Positions 63,201 through 64,000 of a stretch of 64,000 bases of DNA are shown here, in pieces. The DNA lies in the NCBI GenBank assembly GCA_020860605.1, contig JAJBTZ010000024.1, forward strand, positions 1 to 64,000. Reading direction: 5' to 3'. Below the pieces are notes generated by a model. It worked only from the letters and a program-made list of their open reading frames with translations. It did not search any database and had not been told where the DNA came from. The position numbers were made by a program, and so were the translations under genes. Origin of the DNA: Ruminococcus sp. (lineage in GTDB: Bacteria; Bacillota; Clostridia; Oscillospirales; Ruminococcaceae). Each line of letters begins with the position of its first letter. Within the stretch, counting starts at the first letter, position 1.

Positions 63201-63314
63201 TTGGATAAGTCCAGTTATCATAAAGGCATGAAGTTTTTCTTATTTGAAAAGAACCCAACACAAAGTGAGAAATTTACAATTCGCTGGTGCCAGGGATTTA
63301 AAGGAAAGGTTTAG
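60243..63314 (+). CDS. Large scaffold with J-like N-terminus, zinc ribbons, TPR-like and FN3-like regions
   Basis: A 1023-residue protein I do not recognise as a whole. The N-terminus (MANYDFFDLTGLPFDPPEKS, then long helices) recalls a J-domain start but lacks HPD. Residues ~320-378 hold paired zinc ribbons (CQFCGTMN, CSNCKK, CNKCGR, CPHVDCGF). Residues ~380-520 are helical and TPR-like (YYSLAEQALRKSDFELARKY). From ~535 come two or more fibronectin III-like sandwiches (LKLSVNTRKGCINVSWAI; IRLTWDMPDNS), then further beta domains. There is no signal peptide, so FN3-like modules are intracellular. It may be the platform that joins Hsp70s and GTPase. GGAGG lies 11 nt before the ATG. Confidence 0.75.
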   Translation: MANYDFFDLTGLPFDPPEKSAKKVKASIDKKIKEMGTSLGSESQQEKRDEINGQIKFLNDTAATIFAPDGKKVVESTYSALAESRTQSEIAKLKATANLMALTGKVITEAAIRDFRKERKLSDDHVREVFASLGFTIKSFEGIDVASLFPRQIKKTDEYISALSKTKDPNPNGADTSLVVDLYSFAAYLMDEPESAVVYHGKTTNELLSIFDSFSKKFSQRNDNLGKLCASIATAAKTYVFNSDENRGKYEFHLKYKTPVLDSLFDSMRGVPEQVLLESGFAEPCIKQIAETLNCSYEIALAVYNKEGNVLYSPKTSVYLVKCQFCGTMNQYPSEQDAIKSNSCSNCKKELFKKCNKCGRMVLASLDKCPHVDCGFVFASATLFSKYYSLAEQALRKSDFELARKYLFDAQSADPSEKRRIEQLTSKINSEEERYKKPLGELRALISAKMFVKAQEELPWIIQKYPNLNITDIEKTIIENIANADSSFVSAQRLTASKRADACMLILQRCADHKPSINFLRATQPVPCSDLKLSVNTRKGCINVSWAISEEQGVKYCLVRKNGKTPSASISDGTLLLDNVDSSFFCDETVTSGCTYTYSLFVSRMDVFSDATFRTAVLYSDVKNLNITQVGKSIRLTWDMPDNSMGATITRTANGKTTVLSRTAHGSFEDSDIQYRVSYAYNVTVNYANSIRSPGVEAVITPLVIIDSFQIKVAHVKDDVYKVSWDIKSPSIDLRIMVNRTLVSQCNSDVSFTQVSLPREGFNVITVMAYSGGKWIESENSIQVNTFSPCPIDKKRTELVEESITTPSGIVNSVNLKIRLSKEIPNNVVGFYCTVRTSTSASRWATLEEIGTANDVRRIGIKEYKNNNGILISESVTNERTFYISVFTIYDVRGKEIISDPKTAKVDRMLSADLFWKVSKGLFGSLKLTFSIAGNRPIDRIPELVLCGCNDGEFLTAYDDSKAVELKHINSLDLEEPQDNYTKSYELDKSSYHKGMKFFLFEKNPTQSEKFTIRWCQGFKGKV

Positions 63315-63322
63315 GTGGAATT

Positions 63323-64000
63323 ATGGCAAAGTTTACTTGTCCATTTTGTCTTCGTGAATATGACAAAAGTAAGGTTCAATATGTTTGTCCTGATTGTGGT
63401 AAGACAGCGGTACTAGGAAAATTTGAACGTGAACCAATCAAGTGCAAAACACCCGGATGCGGAGGACTAGCAACCCTTAGAAAATGTCCGTCTTGTGGAC
63501 AGACTATCCCTAAGATGGCATTAGAAACTCCTAATTTGCCATTTAGTATTGTTGGTGTTTCTAATTCTGGTAAGACAAATTATATTACTATAATGCTGCA
63601 TGAGCTTGGCAGATCATCAGGATTGCGACTTGCTCTTGGTCATCAAACCAAAGAAACGCTCGACCATCAAAATGAGAATTATCATCTCATACATGATGAA
63701 CACATGGTTCCACCACCTACTCCACCTGGTGAGAATATGCCTCAGATTTGGTATATTAAGAATCTCCAGAAAAAGCATGGTAATGAGGTTCCGACGTACA
63801 CGTTTACGATTTTTGATGGTGCAGGAGAGGATCACGAGAATATTGATCCCTCATCAACGGTTTGTCGTTACATAAATGCATCTAAAGCCATTATACTTGC
63901 CATAGATCCGCTGGTTTTATCTCAGGTTCGCCGTGGCGGAATGGTAGATCATGATGTTATGGTTAATTCACTTGGCGGTGATGAAGGGGAGGTTAAAAAC
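63323..64000 (+). CDS. Zinc-ribbon P-loop GTPase (partial, runs off the window)
   Basis: 226 residues are visible and the frame is still open at 64000. The N-terminus holds zinc-ribbon pairs Cys6/Cys9, Cys22/Cys25, Cys41/Cys46 and Cys55/Cys58. A P-loop follows, GVSNSGKT (78-85), and a G3-like strand FTIFDGAGED with Asp165, then AIILAIDPLVLSQV. This is the pattern of TRAFAC-like GTPases, and of the zinc-ribbon double-GTPase proteins described in predicted NTP-dependent conflict systems. G4/G5 motifs should lie beyond the edge. GGTGG precedes the ATG, 8 bp after the scaffold gene. Confidence 0.8.
   Translation, partial: MAKFTCPFCLREYDKSKVQYVCPDCGKTAVLGKFEREPIKCKTPGCGGLATLRKCPSCGQTIPKMALETPNLPFSIVGVSNSGKTNYITIMLHELGRSSGLRLALGHQTKETLDHQNENYHLIHDEHMVPPPTPPGENMPQIWYIKNLQKKHGNEVPTYTFTIFDGAGEDHENIDPSSTVCRYINASKAIILAIDPLVLSQVRRGGMVDHDVMVNSLGGDEGEVKN

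Overview
The window looks like a chromosomal segment of an anaerobic gut-type Clostridia (Oscillospiraceae/Ruminococcaceae-like Firmicutes). Evidence: the gene orders ruvC-ruvA-ruvB, ecfA1-ecfA2-ecfT-truA and rplU-prp-rpmA-obg-mrnC-yebC; a Prp-type processed N-terminus on ribosomal protein L27; CotH-type surface proteins; an NPTTG cell-wall sorting signal; strong Shine-Dalgarno sites; sigma-A promoters with 17-bp spacers; and large palindromic intergenic repeats. No tRNA, rRNA or CRISPR array was seen.

Layout. 0.3-7.7 kb: YitT membrane protein, two CotH-family surface proteins and an LtaS-like phosphoglycerol transferase. 7.8-11 kb: PTS EIIC-like permease and ComEC on the minus strand. 11-27.8 kb: a housekeeping plus-strand block (Holliday-junction resolution, a GlmM-like protein with degenerate active-site motifs, an rRNA-type methyltransferase, ECF transporter core, TruA, CvpA, a ClpE-like unfoldase, L21/Prp/L27, Obg, Mini-III, YebC). 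27.9-29.4 kb: an acquired-looking AlbA_2 regulator. 29.4-34.2 kb: a minus-strand redox/membrane operon and an MFS exporter with an elaborate leader. 34.6-40.5 kb: ECF S component, a large anchored surface protein, PrmA and a nitroreductase. 40.5-45.5 kb: a degenerating minus-strand zone (VWA protein, frameshifted macro-domain gene, a chimera carrying an rfbB remnant, a DUF4143 ATPase).

45.6-51.4 kb is the accessory module of an integrative conjugative element: topoisomerase III, an ArdC/DUF3849 metallopeptidase-like protein, a TTRAP-like peptide, ArdA/DUF3846, a DUF4316-like protein and a small Cys protein. It is closed by a strong terminator. From 51.6 kb to the window edge runs one visibly AT-richer operon with its own promoter and a structured, terminator-bearing leader. 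It encodes a YbjN-like protein, a HerA/VirD4-like ATPase, a P-loop-less paralogue of that ATPase, a GrpE-like factor, two divergent Hsp70s, a 1023-residue zinc-ribbon/TPR/FN3-like scaffold and a zinc-ribbon P-loop GTPase cut by the window end.

This mobile Hsp70-GrpE-ATPase-GTPase operon is the best candidate for an undescribed system; a conflict or defence role is inference. The genome's own palindromic repeats occur throughout 0-39 kb but I see none from 39 kb onward, which fits recent acquisition of the right-hand segment. All family calls were made by eye without database searches.
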